Shown here: piece after piece, positions 1 through 7,948 of the stretch
Numbering within the stretch: position 1 is the stretch's first letter
How the letters are laid out: every line of letters begins with the position of its first letter
Assembly (NCBI GenBank): GCA_034432555.1
Contig: DAOUBW010000011.1
Coordinates: forward strand, 1-64,000
Direction of reading: 5' to 3'
Origin: CP2-2F sp034432555
GTDB lineage: Bacteria; Chloroflexota; Anaerolineae; Aggregatilineales; UBA2796
Length of the DNA stretch: 64,000 nucleotides
Program-made: the position numbers and the translations under genes
The notes under the pieces: model-generated
Database searches by the model: none
Told to the model about the DNA's origin: nothing
The model's input: only the letters and a program-made list of their open reading frames with translations

Positions 1-132
1 GAGCGCGGTGAGCGCCCTGCTCGCCCAGCCGGTCGGCGTCCGTTCAAACCAAGTGGCGGTAAGCCGCGCACGGATTATCCACGCGGCGGCAAGCCAAACG
101 GCGCAAAACGCCCACCGCGCCGCCGTCCCTGA
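1..132 (+). CDS. C-terminal tail of a basic Arg/Gly/Pro-rich protein (partial)
   Basis: An open frame runs from base 1 to a TGA at 130-132. It encodes 43 residues dominated by Arg, Lys, Pro and Gly, with repeated GGK and RRP patches. Tails like this are common at the C-termini of DEAD-box RNA helicases and RsuA/RluB-type pseudouridine synthases, where they bind RNA. No catalytic domain lies inside the window, so the family cannot be fixed. The overlapping frame starting at base 8 is a shadow, because its composition is not protein-like. Confidence 0.55.
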   Translation, partial: ERGERPARPAGRRPFKPSGGKPRTDYPRGGKPNGAKRPPRRRP

Positions 133-209
133 ACAAGCAGCGGGCGTGATGTTGGATAAAGTCGCCGATGGCTTTATCTATTTATTCACATTACCCAACT
201 GCCGCCCTA

Positions 210-236
210 TTGACGTTTTGCTGCATTATATATAAT
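210..236 (+). promoter_or_regulatory. Putative sigma-70 promoter of the GntR/FCD gene
   Basis: TTGACG at 210-215 and TATAAT at 231-236 sit 15 bases apart, slightly short of the optimum. They lie 39 bases before the GTG start at 275. The hexamers are good and the spacing is poor, so this is a likely but unproven promoter. Confidence 0.45.
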
Positions 237-274
237 CTCTAGGCATAGCTTAAAAACATGCTGCGAGAACTGCT

Positions 275-961
275 GTGAACGATCCAAGCGATTCCCAACC
301 TAAACAACTGCGCGATATTGTTGTGGAGCGCCTGCGCGCTATGATTGCACAGGGCAGGTTGCGCGGTGGTGATTGGCTGCGCCAAGCGGCGCTCTCTGCG
401 GAATTAGGGATCAGCTATACGCCTATCCGCGAGGCACTGAAACAGCTAGAGGCAGAAGGCTTGGTGGAGCATGTGCCTTACCGCGGCGCACGGGTGGTGG
501 ATTTTCGCCCTGCGGATGTGCTGGATGTGTATGCCATTCGCATGGTGTTGGAAGCACAAGCCGCCGCCAGTGCTGCCCAGCGTATTACAGAGGAAGAACT
601 GGCAGAACTGCGCGTATTGCACAAGCGCATGTCGGATCTACATGGCGCAGAGTCGTTGGCAGAAGTGCGCGAACTGAATGAGCGCTTTCACCTGAAGATC
701 GTAGAGGCATCAGCGCGCACCTATCTCATTCGTACACTGCGCGCCATCTGGACGTGGTTTCCTAAAATGTTATGGAGTCAATTTTTGCCGAATGGCGATC
801 CGCCACAGCGCGAGGCGCAAGATAATGAAGAACACGCGCAGATCATCGCTGCCCTTGAGTCACATGATCCCGAAGCGGCAGAGCGCGCCATTCGCCATCA
901 CATTGAGCGCGCCCGCCAAACGCTGATTGATGCCTTTGCCGCACAGGAACACAAAGCCTAA
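275..961 (+). CDS. GntR-family transcriptional regulator, FCD subfamily
   Basis: This 228-residue protein has an N-terminal winged helix-turn-helix (about residues 8-75, with the typical YTPIREAL recognition region) and a C-terminal all-helical FCD ligand-binding domain (about 82-215). His residues in the ERFHLKI and HHIERA segments match the usual FCD metal-binding positions. FCD regulators usually repress catabolic genes for organic acids or sugars and are released by a metabolite. No catabolic operon adjoins it, since trpF is convergent 4 bases away, so the target is unknown. The start is GTG, supported by the domain boundary. Confidence 0.9.
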   Translation: MNDPSDSQPKQLRDIVVERLRAMIAQGRLRGGDWLRQAALSAELGISYTPIREALKQLEAEGLVEHVPYRGARVVDFRPADVLDVYAIRMVLEAQAAASAAQRITEEELAELRVLHKRMSDLHGAESLAEVRELNERFHLKIVEASARTYLIRTLRAIWTWFPKMLWSQFLPNGDPPQREAQDNEEHAQIIAALESHDPEAAERAIRHHIERARQTLIDAFAAQEHKA

Positions 962-965
962 CCTG

Positions 966-1643
966 TTAGTCAGCGTCGGCGGCACGCACTGCTGCCACGA
1001 AAGCGCGCAACTTATCGTGATCTTTCACGGCAGGGCGCGCTTCCACACCACTAGAGACATCCACCGCCCAAGGGCGCACAGCGCGCACCGTCCCACCGAC
1101 ATTCTCAGGCGTTAAGCCACCTGCCAGCATAAAGCGGCTGATTGTTTTCGCGGCGCGGCGTGCCAAATCCAGATCGGCGCGGCTGCCCGTGCCGCCTGCC
1201 AACGTCGGATGATAAGCGTCCAGCAGCACCTGTGGCAGCCAAGGCGGTGCGCTGGGTGTCTCGTCGCTAAAGTGTGCCAACCCTGCGGTGATTTCCTCAA
1301 AGGTCTGTGCTTGCAAGGCGGGATAAAAAGCGCCGTTCGTGGCAAAGGCGATCTGCCGCAGTTTTTCAGGGCTGGCACGGTGAATTTGCGCTGCACCCAA
1401 ACGGCAAACGCTGAGGACTCTTGGCAGTTCAGACGGATTAGGATCAACAAAAACGCCCACGCACAGCGGAATGCGTGGTGCATCCAAGCCGCGCAAGATT
1501 GCGGTCAGGTTGGCAACTTGATCAGGCGTCACAGCGCGTGGGCTGTTCGGGTGAAAAATGAAGCCGACCATATCCGCGCCGATTTCAATCGCGGCAAGCA
1601 GATCGGCTTGGTTGGTGATGCCACAGATTTTGATGAGGGTCAT
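966..1643 (-). CDS. trpF: Phosphoribosylanthranilate isomerase
   Basis: TrpF converts N-(5'-phosphoribosyl)anthranilate to the carboxyphenylamino-deoxyribulose phosphate in tryptophan biosynthesis. The 225-residue protein is a single TIM barrel of usual length. The N-terminal KICGIT motif carries the catalytic Cys7, and the LLDAY segment near residue 130 carries the catalytic Asp. A C-terminal phosphate-binding stretch rich in Gly/Val follows (about 195-205). I chose the ATG at 1643 over an upstream TTG at 1655 because family members begin just before KICG. No other trp gene is present, so the pathway is dispersed. Confidence 0.95.
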   Translation of the reverse strand: MTLIKICGITNQADLLAAIEIGADMVGFIFHPNSPRAVTPDQVANLTAILRGLDAPRIPLCVGVFVDPNPSELPRVLSVCRLGAAQIHRASPEKLRQIAFATNGAFYPALQAQTFEEITAGLAHFSDETPSAPPWLPQVLLDAYHPTLAGGTGSRADLDLARRAAKTISRFMLAGGLTPENVGGTVRAVRPWAVDVSSGVEARPAVKDHDKLRAFVAAVRAADAD

Positions 1644-1661
1644 GACGGTTAGCAACAGAAC

Positions 1662-2387
1662 CTAGTTGGGCGAGAACAGGTTTGGATCATCGCGCCAGCG
1701 CGGACCGTTCTCGATCATGTGTTTGAGGATGAGCGCCTCACGCCGAATAAGGCTGTATTCTGCACCAAGCATCTCTGCCAGCGAAGGCATTTCTAAGATG
1801 CGCTGCTTATCCGCCGTCGGGATGTTCAGCACCACTGCGGTAAGGTAGGCAAGCGCTTCAGGATTATCTGGCAGGCGTTCCATTTTGAACTCGACTTCGC
1901 CAAGTGCCGCAAAGATGTTCAAATAGCTTTTGACCATCGGCGCAAGGCGGCGCACAATCGGTGTTACGCGCACATCTTCCTGATCTGCCAATGGAAAATC
2001 TTCCACAATGGCGCTCAGGTACGCATAGCGGTTATGTGTGCTTAGGATGCGAAAGCGCGTTTGTCCAATGGAGGCGATATTCATCTCACCCTGATTAAGC
2101 GGCTTCACGTGTGTGATATGCGCGGCGGTGCCAATGCTGTGGATTTCGACATTTGGGCTAACTTCGCTGCCATTGCTGATCAGCACCACGCCAAAAGGGC
2201 GCGATTCACGGATGCATTCTCCGATCATCAGCTTGTAGCGCGGCTCGAAAATATGTAGGTAAAGCGGCATTCCCGGAAATAAAACCGTATTCAATGGGAA
2301 AAGCGGCATTTCACGACTGTTGCTCACGTTCGGCATTCCAATCCATTCATTGACCGCTATCCGCCCTCGTCGCTTGGCGGCATTCAT
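1662..2387 (-). CDS. Stand-alone LON substrate-binding domain protein
   Basis: The protein has up to 241 residues and consists almost only of the N-terminal domain of Lon protease (about residues 27-215, starting at EMPLFPLNTVLFPGM and including the FEPRY motif). It lacks the AAA+ and serine-lysine protease domains. Such proteins (PUA-like fold) are widespread. They are presumed to bind peptides or act as adaptors, with no established biochemical role. The start could be the Met at 2387 or a later Met 17 codons in (MPNVSNS), since the first 17 residues are not conserved-looking. It lies upstream of trpF in the same direction, 18 bases away. Confidence 0.88.
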   Translation of the reverse strand: MNAAKRRGRIAVNEWIGMPNVSNSREMPLFPLNTVLFPGMPLYLHIFEPRYKLMIGECIRESRPFGVVLISNGSEVSPNVEIHSIGTAAHITHVKPLNQGEMNIASIGQTRFRILSTHNRYAYLSAIVEDFPLADQEDVRVTPIVRRLAPMVKSYLNIFAALGEVEFKMERLPDNPEALAYLTAVVLNIPTADKQRILEMPSLAEMLGAEYSLIRREALILKHMIENGPRWRDDPNLFSPN

Positions 2388-2496
2388 GAAGCATAACGAT
2401 TATGAGCATGTTATCGCAAAATATGCGCCAGATGCCCAACCATAGATAGATTGTGGGCATCTAGCGCGAATAAACGTCGGTTTAGGGCTTGTAGGG

Positions 2497-2955
2497 TTAG
2501 CTGTTCGGGGCGGGGCGCGCTTTGACGGTGCCGCTGCCATGCCAGAACAGCGCATATTTTTCACCAAGCGCCGGACCAAAATCGAGTGCCTCGAAAAATT
2601 CAGGCGTCGAGGTGACAACCAACACTTGATAAATGTTCAGTGCTTGTGCTGTTTCGGTGGCAATTTTGACGAGTGCTGCGCCATAGCCCTTGCCACGTGC
2701 GTTATCGCGCACCACCAATGAGCGCAGTTCGGCGATCTTACGGCTGTAGACTTCCAGGCAGCACGTGCCGACGATCTCGCCTTCGTCGACTGCCACCCAC
2801 CACATCGGCAGCAGTTCACGGATTTCTTCATCGGTGCGCGGCAGCACCTTATCAAGGTTTTCGTTAATCAGGCGTTGAATGCCTGCAATATCTGACTCTG
2901 TGGCAAGCCGCACGCCATTCGATACAACTTGGTGGGCATCAGAACTAAGCAGCAT
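2497..2955 (-). CDS. GNAT-family N-acetyltransferase, ArgA-like
   Basis: The protein is 152 residues of a single GNAT fold. The acetyl-CoA pyrophosphate loop is visible around residues 78-90 (RDNARGKGYGAAL, fitting the R/Q-x-x-G-x-G/A motif). The overall pattern (PRTDEEIRELLP, CCLEVYSRKIAELRSL, FFEALDF) resembles the short ArgA-type N-acetylglutamate synthases, so a role in arginine synthesis is possible. Generic acetylation of another amine is equally allowed. The ATG follows the translin gene's stop codon directly (2956), so the two are translationally coupled, with the TPR gene as first member of the run. Confidence 0.82.
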   Translation of the reverse strand: MLLSSDAHQVVSNGVRLATESDIAGIQRLINENLDKVLPRTDEEIRELLPMWWVAVDEGEIVGTCCLEVYSRKIAELRSLVVRDNARGKGYGAALVKIATETAQALNIYQVLVVTSTPEFFEALDFGPALGEKYALFWHGSGTVKARPAPNS

Positions 2956-3585
2956 TTATGTACGGTTTCCTTCGGCGCGCTCTAGCGCCTGTTGCAAACG
3001 GTGTTGGCGAAGGCTGGTGGTGACATCGCCGCGTGTGCGCTCTAGCACACCGCGCAAGTTATCCACGCGGTGACGCAAACCGCCGCTGACGGCATCCGGA
3101 AAATCGAAGGTCGTCAGCACGGCATAGATGTCATCCATTTTTTGGAGCAGCGCTTCCGCCTGATCATCATGGTGGTGGCGCAAAATGTCAAGGATGTAAC
3201 GGCGCAGTTCGCTGGCAGCCTCGGCAAGGCTGTTTAGGTAGGTGGCAGGTTCAATGCCAAGATCGGCAGGCGTTGGCAGCGGCGCATCGTGCAATAGGGC
3301 AAGTGTGGCGGCTGCCTCACCATATTCCTTCGCGGCATCCTGAAAATAGCCTGCATAGTAGAGATCGGGCAGGCTTGCCAAGCGCGCTGCCATGCGTTGG
3401 AGCGTTTGGCGCGCCTCTGCCAGCAACGACTCAGCCGCCTGCCACTCTTGGCGGTGCATGGCACGGATAGCATTCCCGCACAGGCGTGTTAGCAACCGTG
3501 CATCTTCAAGGGTTGCGTCGCGGGCGCGGTTTTTCGCTTCCAGCGCGGCACGGATCAACTCGGCGACTGAGTCGAGCGTATCCAT
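2956..3585 (-). CDS. Translin-family protein
   Basis: This 209-residue, almost wholly helical protein matches the translin/TRAX family. Diagnostic segments are RRYILDIL, LQKMDDIYAVLTTFDFPDA and the C-terminal LRHRVDNLRGVLERTRGDVT, equivalent to the family's conserved FPDA...R..D..R...E.TRGD region. Eukaryotic translin/TRAX forms an octameric RNA/DNA-binding nuclease (C3PO). Prokaryotic members are sparse and little studied. I use the ATG at 3585, since the longer frame to 3696 would overlap the upstream TPR gene with unconserved sequence. It is packed 4 bases after that TPR gene and directly abuts the GNAT gene. Nuclease activity cannot be judged from this alone. Confidence 0.85.
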   Translation of the reverse strand: MDTLDSVAELIRAALEAKNRARDATLEDARLLTRLCGNAIRAMHRQEWQAAESLLAEARQTLQRMAARLASLPDLYYAGYFQDAAKEYGEAAATLALLHDAPLPTPADLGIEPATYLNSLAEAASELRRYILDILRHHHDDQAEALLQKMDDIYAVLTTFDFPDAVSGGLRHRVDNLRGVLERTRGDVTTSLRQHRLQQALERAEGNRT

Positions 3586-3589
3586 ACCT

Positions 3590-5008
3590 CTATTGCCAAC
3601 TGGCACGGTAGGCGCGCACGTCGGTTTTGCCGCCTTCAAGGTAGCGGCGCACTGCTTCAACGGGTGCGTTGGCACGGTAGAGCGTGAGGTTAGCATCGTT
3701 GCAATCCGTCACGACGAGCTGCACTCTCTTAATTAGCTCACCGGCAGCTGCCACATGGTCGGCAACGCTCTCCATCGCCTCGTAGACGCGCCCTTGCAAT
3801 GCTCTGCCCGCTGCACCACAGACCGTCACACGGAAGACATCCCCTTCACGGACAGCTGCCGCGCCCGTGAAGCCGCCATTGGTCAAGCTCTGCTCAGCAC
3901 TGCGGAGCGCTAATGTAACAGGATCAGGCGCCAGCGACGGCACAATAATCAGCACCAAACCTACAATGACGCCAACCACAACCACAAGGCTAAGCAACGT
4001 CCAGATTGGCGACCGTTTATTGGCGCGCTTTTCTGCTGCATAGGGATCGAATGCTTGCGGTTCTGGCGCAAGGCGCTGCGGCTTAGAACGGCGCTCAGGC
4101 TTAGGTTCGGGTGCGGCAGGTGCAGCCGCTATTGCTTCTTCGCCCATTGCCTCGGCAAAGGTAGTTGGTTGATCTTTCTTACGGCGTCCGCGCCGACCGC
4201 GTGGTTTTTCTTCCTGCTGATCCAACTGCCCAACAAAAGCAGGCTCGCCGCCGAACATGGCATCCAAATCATCATCAGTGATAGATGCCTGTGGTGAGTG
4301 TGCCACAGGCGCAGTTTGTTGTGGTTCGGGCGATGCGCCAAAGAGTGCATCAAGCTCGGTGGTTGGTTCGGCAAGGTCTGGCACATCGCTATAAGCGGTG
4401 TCTGTGCCAAAATCAAAGCCTGCCAGCATGTCATCTGCACTCGCGGACGGCGTTTCGCGGCGAGCGGCGGCAGGCTGGGGCGCTTCGCCCATGCCCGCGC
4501 CAAAGATGGCGCTCAGATCATCTTCTTCGGTGGGTGTGATAGGTACGTCTACGCTTGATCTACCGCCAAACAGATCATCTAAATCGAGGTTATCTTGATC
4601 GGCACCGGTATCGCTAATTGCCCAGGCGGTCGCGCCAAAAGCCTGATCATCGCTTGCCCCAGAATAGTTGGCTGTTGCGGATTGCCCCAGTAGATCGTCA
4701 ATATTGAAATCGCCCATATCGAAGGCAGCCTCAAGCGCCTCACTTGGCGCAAGGTGAGGGTATTCCTCAATCAATTGATCGTAAGCCTCACGCGCTTCAG
4801 CATGGGCGGGCTGAAGGCGCAGCACATTGCCGAGGGCATCCGCCGCATCGGCAGGGTCGCTCACGGCGTTCGCCATCAGCCACCATGCATCGGCGTTATC
4901 GGGATCGTTGCCGAGAATTCTCCGTAAAATGCCAAGTGCTTCATCAAGCCGTTCTTGTTGAATGAAAGCATATGCCTGTTTAAGTTGATTGCGCGTTCCG
5001 TCTGCCAT
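3590..5008 (-). CDS. TPR membrane protein with repeated D-x-x-F-G linker motifs
   Basis: The protein has 472 residues. The N-terminal ~90 residues form tetratricopeptide repeats (AYAFIQQERLDEALGILRRI and following). A ~240-residue acidic, low-complexity linker follows, carrying at least five short motifs of the type DDLLG, DDLFGG, DALFGA, DAMFGG and SAIFGAG. Then comes a basic patch, one transmembrane helix (about 335-360) and a ~110-residue C-terminal domain with two Cys, likely extracytoplasmic. The frame extends to 5179, but the ATG at 5008 opens the TPR region and is preferred. It heads the TPR-translin-GNAT run. The function is unknown. The architecture suggests a scaffold docking cytosolic partners at the membrane. 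Confidence 0.85.
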   Translation of the reverse strand: MADGTRNQLKQAYAFIQQERLDEALGILRRILGNDPDNADAWWLMANAVSDPADAADALGNVLRLQPAHAEAREAYDQLIEEYPHLAPSEALEAAFDMGDFNIDDLLGQSATANYSGASDDQAFGATAWAISDTGADQDNLDLDDLFGGRSSVDVPITPTEEDDLSAIFGAGMGEAPQPAAARRETPSASADDMLAGFDFGTDTAYSDVPDLAEPTTELDALFGASPEPQQTAPVAHSPQASITDDDLDAMFGGEPAFVGQLDQQEEKPRGRRGRRKKDQPTTFAEAMGEEAIAAAPAAPEPKPERRSKPQRLAPEPQAFDPYAAEKRANKRSPIWTLLSLVVVVGVIVGLVLIIVPSLAPDPVTLALRSAEQSLTNGGFTGAAAVREGDVFRVTVCGAAGRALQGRVYEAMESVADHVAAAGELIKRVQLVVTDCNDANLTLYRANAPVEAVRRYLEGGKTDVRAYRASWQ

Positions 5009-5229
5009 GCGCCGAGCCTTTCTTCCGCAAGCCTTGCCGTAAGCGCCACACCTCATGGCGATTATAGACGAGGCGCGCCGCTTTATGCAAGCTGCCCACA
5101 AGGGTGAATAGCCGAGATTGACTACCCAATCAGCATCAGAGTGCCTCTCTGAAATTTCTCGCGGTGTTCTGAATATCATTGGGCGTGCACTGTTTAGGGT
5201 GGCTAACGGTATTCTTAAACATCCTCAAA

Positions 5230-5275
5230 ATTGACACTCTGTCTCGAAAAAGATACAATGAAACATAGTGTCAAT
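5230..5275 (+). promoter_or_regulatory. znuA operon promoter with flanking 9-bp inverted repeat
   Basis: TTGACA (5231-5236) and TACAAT (5254-5259) are separated by exactly 17 bases, a near-consensus sigma-70 promoter. A perfect 9-base inverted repeat brackets it: ATTGACACT at 5230-5238 (covering the -35 box) and AGTGTCAAT at 5267-5275 (just at or after the expected start point). That is what a metal-dependent repressor operator such as Zur or MntR could look like, but the regulator is not identified. AAGGAG at 5282-5287 is the ribosome binding site. Confidence 0.8.
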
Positions 5276-5298
5276 GACGCTTAAGGAGATTACAAGCG

Positions 5299-6279
5299 AT
5301 GCCTTTTACCCGCACTCGCATTTTCACAGTGTTTATCTGCGCTGCGCTGCTGGCAGTGCTTGCTTTGCCCGTTACGCGCAGCACGGCACAGACTCCCTTG
5401 AAGGTAGTGGCAACCTTCAGCATTTTGGGCGATCTGGTGGCGAATGTTGCCGCCGATAAAGTTGATCTGAAAGTATTGGTCGGTGCTGGCAGCGATACAC
5501 ACACCTACGAACCAAGCCCAGCCGACAGCGCCACACTGAGCGATGCTGCCCTGATCTTCGAGATCGGTGCGGAATTTGAGTCGTGGTTGGACGACTTGGT
5601 CAAGTCGTCAGGCGCTAAAGGGACGCGCATCGTGCTGACTGAAGGCATGGAACTCCTCAAATTTGATGGACATGACGACGATATGCACAAAGGCGGCGAA
5701 GGCGATAAGGACGAGGGCGAAGATCACGAAGGTGAACATGAACACGGCGAGTTTGATCCGCATGTGTGGCATGATGTCTCACTTGCGATCAAGTTGGTGG
5801 AGCGTATCCGCGACGCCCTGATCGCCGCTGATGCCGAAAACGCTGACAGCTACACTTTGAATGCGGCCACCTACATCATTGAGCTAGGCTTGTTGGATGC
5901 TGATCTGCTGTTCGCCGCCGAAGGGCTGCCCGAAGCGCGCCGCACGCTGATCACCACACATGATACCTTTGCTTATTTCGGCGCACGCTACGGCTTCGCT
6001 GTGGACAGCGCATTGGGTGTAACCACTGAAGCGGCTGATCCATCCGCTGGCGAAATCGCCGCGTTAATTGAGCGTGTGAAGGCAGCCGCCGTGCCTGCCA
6101 TCTTTGCCGATAATGTGAGCAATCCGCGCCTGATGGAGCAAATCGCCCGTGAAGCAGGCGTTGCCCTAGCGCCGCCGCTCTTCACCGATGCACTCGGTGA
6201 AGCAGGCAGCGAAGGTGAAAGCTACCTCAAAATGATGCGCTATAACATGAAGACAATCGTAGAGGCACTTAGCAAGTAA
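5299..6279 (+). CDS. znuA: Metal ABC transporter substrate-binding protein (ZnuA-like)
   Basis: The protein has 326 residues, with an export signal of ~31 residues (AQT junction) and no lipobox Cys. It is a cluster A-I solute-binding protein. Metal ligands are visible in DTHTYEP, FDPHVWHD, TTHDTFAYFG and the C-terminal ADNVSNP segments. A His/Asp/Glu-rich loop (about 123-155, many His in an acidic stretch) precedes the second ligand and favours zinc over manganese. It captures the ion outside the membrane and delivers it to the permease at 7073. Its stop codon overlaps the start of the ATPase gene. Confidence 0.93.
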   Translation: MPFTRTRIFTVFICAALLAVLALPVTRSTAQTPLKVVATFSILGDLVANVAADKVDLKVLVGAGSDTHTYEPSPADSATLSDAALIFEIGAEFESWLDDLVKSSGAKGTRIVLTEGMELLKFDGHDDDMHKGGEGDKDEGEDHEGEHEHGEFDPHVWHDVSLAIKLVERIRDALIAADAENADSYTLNAATYIIELGLLDADLLFAAEGLPEARRTLITTHDTFAYFGARYGFAVDSALGVTTEAADPSAGEIAALIERVKAAAVPAIFADNVSNPRLMEQIAREAGVALAPPLFTDALGEAGSEGESYLKMMRYNMKTIVEALSK

Positions 6280-7076
6280 TGGCGCTTTTCCCACTGACCA
6301 ATGCTGATGGTGTCCGCCTGTTCTATAGCCACCGCCACTTTGCCGAGCCAGTGGCGGGCAGCGCGGCACTGGCAATTCAAGACCTGTGCGTAAATCGCCC
6401 CAACGAAAACGTTTTGGCATTGGATCATGTCTCGCTGCATGTGCCAGTTGGCGCACGAGTCGCCTTAGTTGGTCCGAACGGCGCGGGCAAGTCTACCCTG
6501 CTTAAAACTGTGGCGGGCTTGCTCCCGATCCGTTCGGGCAGCCTACGCATCTATGGCTTGCCGGTTGGCGCCTGCCATCACCGCGTGGCGTATCTGCCAC
6601 AGCGTGGCGAGATTGATTGGCGCTTCCCGATCAATCTGCGCCGTTTGGTGATGACCGGGCGCTACGTGCATATGGGCTGGCTGCGAAAGCCGCGCGCTGA
6701 GGACTGGCAGATTGTAGACGCGGTCGTTGATCGGCTGGGCTTAACGGCGCTGGCAAATCGCCAAATCGGGCAGCTCAGCGGCGGTCAGCAGCAGCGGGCG
6801 ATGTTGGCACGTGCATTGGCGCAAGGCGCAGACCTCATCCTGCTGGATGAGCCAACCGCCGCCGTTGACGTGGAGACACAGGCTATCATCAGCGCGCTGT
6901 TAGCAGATTTGCAGCGCGAGGGCAAAACGTTGGTGGTTGCCACACACAACCTGGAGCGCCTTGCGGCAGACTTCGACAGTGTGCTGTATCTGCGCGATGG
7001 CTGCGAAGTGCCACCGCCGCAGGGCGCCTACGTCGGCACACCTATTGGCAAAGCTGCCTTTCAACACCTGCTATGA
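6279..7076 (+). CDS. znuC: Metal ABC transporter ATP-binding protein (ZnuC-like)
   Basis: The 265-residue ATPase powers zinc or manganese import. Visible motifs are Walker A GPNGAGKST (about 67-75), signature LSGGQQQRAMLARAL (about 166-180), Walker B LILLDEPTAAVD and a switch His (ATHN). An N-terminal extension of ~30 residues before the ABC core is unusual but open. Its ATG overlaps the znuA TAA, and its own stop overlaps the permease ATG by 4 bases, so the three genes form one translationally coupled operon. Confidence 0.94.
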   Translation: MALFPLTNADGVRLFYSHRHFAEPVAGSAALAIQDLCVNRPNENVLALDHVSLHVPVGARVALVGPNGAGKSTLLKTVAGLLPIRSGSLRIYGLPVGACHHRVAYLPQRGEIDWRFPINLRRLVMTGRYVHMGWLRKPRAEDWQIVDAVVDRLGLTALANRQIGQLSGGQQQRAMLARALAQGADLILLDEPTAAVDVETQAIISALLADLQREGKTLVVATHNLERLAADFDSVLYLRDGCEVPPPQGAYVGTPIGKAAFQHLL

Positions 7077-7909
7077 CCTTTCTCAACGATCTGATTGATC
7101 CATTTGTGCGCTTTCAGTTCATGCGGAACAGCCTGCTGGCAATCATCCTCGTCGGCTCAGTCTGTGCGACGATAGGTGTGTATGTGGTGCTGCGGCGCAT
7201 GGCGTTCATCGGTGATGCTTTGGCGCATACTGTGCTGCCGGGCATTGTCTTTGCCTATTTCAACGGCATCAGCCTATTCATCGGCGCAGTGGTTGCCGGC
7301 TTGCTAACTGCCTTTGGCATTGGCTGGCTCTCGCGGCGCGATACACTGCGTGAAGATACCGCGATTGGCATCATGTTCACCTTTATGTTTGCGCTGGGCA
7401 TTCTGCTGATGAGCACGGCGCGTTCCTTCCGAGATTTCACGCATATCTTGTTTGGAAACATTCTAGGCGTCACACCGAGCGATCTAACTTTGATCGGCAT
7501 TGTGGCAGTGATTGTGCTTGGCACGTTGGCGCTCTTTCACAAAGAGTTTGAGCTAACCTCGTTCGATCCGATTCATGCCCAAGTGATCGGCTTGCGCGCA
7601 GATCGGCTGCGCTATGGCTTGCTGATCCTGCTGGCACTGACCGTCGTCACTGCTATTCAGGCAGTCGGCGTTGTGCTGACCAGCGCCATGCTGGTAACGC
7701 CGGCGGCAACGGCATCCCTGCTAACGAACCGCCTGCCGCGCATGATGCTGATCGCTGTTGGTGTCGCTATCAGTTCAGGCGTGATCGGCTTGTATGTTTC
7801 TTACCGCTACAATGTGGCGTCGGGCGCGGCGATTGTGCTTGCCTGCACGCTCTTTTTCGGCTTGGCGTGGCTAGGGCGCATCCTTGCGCGCCGCCTGCAA
7901 CGCGCCTAG
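7073..7909 (+). CDS. znuB: Metal ABC transporter permease (ZnuB-like)
   Basis: This 278-residue integral membrane protein is of the ABC-3 permease family, with about eight hydrophobic helices. The family hallmark RRMAFIGDALAHTVLPGIVFA (split here by residue limits as RRMAFIGDALAHT and VLPGIVFA) is near residues 41-62. HAQVIGL and the LTSAMLVTPAATA segment match the coupling and late-helix regions. It forms the channel through which the ATPase at 6279 drives the ion captured by the binding protein at 5299. Confidence 0.94.
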   Translation: MTFLNDLIDPFVRFQFMRNSLLAIILVGSVCATIGVYVVLRRMAFIGDALAHTVLPGIVFAYFNGISLFIGAVVAGLLTAFGIGWLSRRDTLREDTAIGIMFTFMFALGILLMSTARSFRDFTHILFGNILGVTPSDLTLIGIVAVIVLGTLALFHKEFELTSFDPIHAQVIGLRADRLRYGLLILLALTVVTAIQAVGVVLTSAMLVTPAATASLLTNRLPRMMLIAVGVAISSGVIGLYVSYRYNVASGAAIVLACTLFFGLAWLGRILARRLQRA

Positions 7910-7948
7910 CCTTGCCAAAGGCACTGCTCTAGGGCAAGATCAGCGCTT

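Noticed and set aside
3586..3696. 37-residue N-terminal extension of the translin-family protein
   Set aside because: It lies inside the upstream TPR gene and has no conserved pattern; ATG 3585 fits the family.
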